DNA from: Pirellula sp. SH-Sr6A | GTDB taxonomy: Bacteria; Planctomycetota; Planctomycetia; Pirellulales; Pirellulaceae | Length of the DNA stretch: 64,000 nucleotides | Direction: 5' to 3' | Assembly (NCBI RefSeq): GCF_001610875.1 | Contig: NZ_CP011272.1 | Location: 4,569,988-4,633,987 of the forward strand | Part shown: in pieces, positions 63,184-64,000 of the stretch | How the letters are laid out: the number at the start of each line of letters is the position of its first letter | Position numbering within the stretch: the first letter of the stretch is position 1 | Notes under the pieces: generated by a model | The model's input: the letters and a program-made list of their open reading frames with translations, nothing else | Databases searched by the model: none | Told to the model about the DNA's origin: nothing | Made by a program: the position numbers and the translations under genes

Positions 63184-63963
63184 TCATCCGAATCGGCCGG
63201 TGATGTAATCCTCGGTCTCTTTCAGTCTGGGTTTCGTGAAGATGGTGGAGGTAAGTCCCAACTCCACCAGTCGCCCGAGATACATGAAAGCGGTGAAATT
63301 GCTCACCCGAGAAGCTTGCTGCATGTTATGGGTCACGATCAAAATCGAATAATTGCCTTTGAGCACATCGATGAGGTCTTCGATCTTTCCGGTCGCGATC
63401 GGGTCGAGCGCCGAGCATGGCTCGTCCAGCAAAAGGACTTCCGGATCGCTCGCGATCGCCCGGGCTATACACAAACGCTGCTGCTGACCACCGGACAGCC
63501 CCAGCCCGCTTTCGTGCAATCGGTCCTTCACCTCCTCCCAGAGGGCAGCTCCGCGAAGGGACTGCTCGCAGACCTCCATCAGTTTTGATTTATTCCGCTC
63601 CCCATCGATTCGCAGGGGATAGACAACATTTTCGAAGATGCTCATCGGAAACGGATTCGGCTTCTGAAAAACCATCCCCATCCGCTTGCGAAGCTGAATT
63701 ACGTCCACTCCGGGTGCGAAGATCGAATCGTTTCCGAGAATCATATCCCCTTCGATGCGCACCGAGTCGATCAAGTCGTTCATGCGGTTGACGCTTCGAA
63801 GCAAAGTCGATTTGCCACAACCGCTCGGACCGATCAATGCCGTCACCTGGCCCTTGGCGATCGGCATCGTGATGCTGTGCAATGCCTGCTTGCGACCGTA
63901 AAACAAATTGAAGTTCTGAATCTTCAACACGGGTTCCGCAGCGAGCACATCTTCATGCACCAC
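63184..63963 (-). CDS. pstB: Phosphate ABC transporter ATP-binding protein PstB (start may lie beyond window)
   Basis: At least 259 residues. Walker [10 protein letters not shown], signature LSGGQQQR, Walker [14 protein letters not shown] and the H-loop VTHNM are all present, and the family-specific [11 protein letters not shown] and [11 protein letters not shown] identify PstB. The shown start is GTG at 63963, but the frame remains open to base 64000, so the true start may be upstream of the window. PstB powers high-affinity phosphate uptake with PstSAC, which would lie to the right. A typical start near the GTG is acceptable. Confidence 0.95.
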   Translation of the reverse strand: MVHEDVLAAEPVLKIQNFNLFYGRKQALHSITMPIAKGQVTALIGPSGCGKSTLLRSVNRMNDLIDSVRIEGDMILGNDSIFAPGVDVIQLRKRMGMVFQKPNPFPMSIFENVVYPLRIDGERNKSKLMEVCEQSLRGAALWEEVKDRLHESGLGLSGGQQQRLCIARAIASDPEVLLLDEPCSALDPIATGKIEDLIDVLKGNYSILIVTHNMQQASRVSNFTAFMYLGRLVELGLTSTIFTKPRLKETEDYITGRFG

Positions 63964-64000
63964 CGATTCGACCGTTTGGCCGTCTGCGATGGCTTTGAGG

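Noticed and set aside
1-64000. CRISPR arrays, rRNA operons, tmRNA, RNase P RNA
   Set aside because: No regularly spaced repeat array and no recognisable conserved RNA cores were seen on either strand.

Overview
The window looks like a planctomycete chromosome, most likely of the Pirellulales/Rhodopirellula type. This is inferred from gene families typical of that phylum: a DUF1592/cytochrome c protein paired with a Tat-exported DUF1552 protein, a PSCyt-type c-type cytochrome protein, a Ser/Thr kinase with DLG in place of DFG, a lysine-rich small basic protein like the planctomycete/verrucomicrobial TIGR04137 family, and outer-membrane assembly genes (BamD-like, LptE-like, a very long LptA/LptC-like protein). 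No rRNA or CRISPR array was seen; there is one tRNA (Leu-UAA).

Left part (1-10.7 kb) is accessory DNA. Two N-terminally truncated RHS genes share a ~218 bp core repeat (about 90% identical by hand count) but have unrelated C-terminal tips. Each is followed by a small exported-protein gene that could be an immunity gene. Between them lies a putative mobile module: a tyrosine recombinase, a primase-related AAA-type ATPase with a repeat-derived linker, and a Y2 (HUH) IS91-family transposase followed by a hairpin and GAAC/CAAG that resemble an oriIS end. A compact transcription unit follows (promoter, 16-codon basic micro-ORF, lysine/alanine-rich histone-H1-like protein, terminator), then a ~480 bp stretch with no supportable gene.

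Middle part (10.7-35.9 kb) is core genome. A coaD/class III aminotransferase/site-2 protease unit has overlapping genes. It is followed by a class V aminotransferase, an esterase, a biodegradative-type arginine/lysine decarboxylase and a TANGO2/NRDE protein with a structured leader. A tightly packed eight-gene minus-strand run (nrdR, prenyl synthase, dxs, nadK, recO, bamD-like, lptE-like, dtd) joins isoprenoid precursor supply, NADP synthesis, recombination repair and outer-membrane assembly. HtrA-like protease, TgpA-type transglutaminase, prepilin-peptidase-like protein, aroK and rplU follow.

Right part (36-64 kb) holds pyrG-ftsY, rlmN-rluA (ATGA overlap), cytochrome/kinase genes, xylA, a membrane-anchored prenyltransferase-like protein, the small basic protein with a clear promoter, and kdsD-kdsC-lptA/C-like. 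KdsD and KdsC make the Kdo precursor and the Lpt-like proteins would move LPS to the outer membrane. It ends with the DUF1592/DUF1552 pair, a thioredoxin-trypsin fusion, an NHL-like protein, tmk, a LOG-family protein, tRNA-Leu and pstB.

All calls come from reading motifs by eye; no database search was run.
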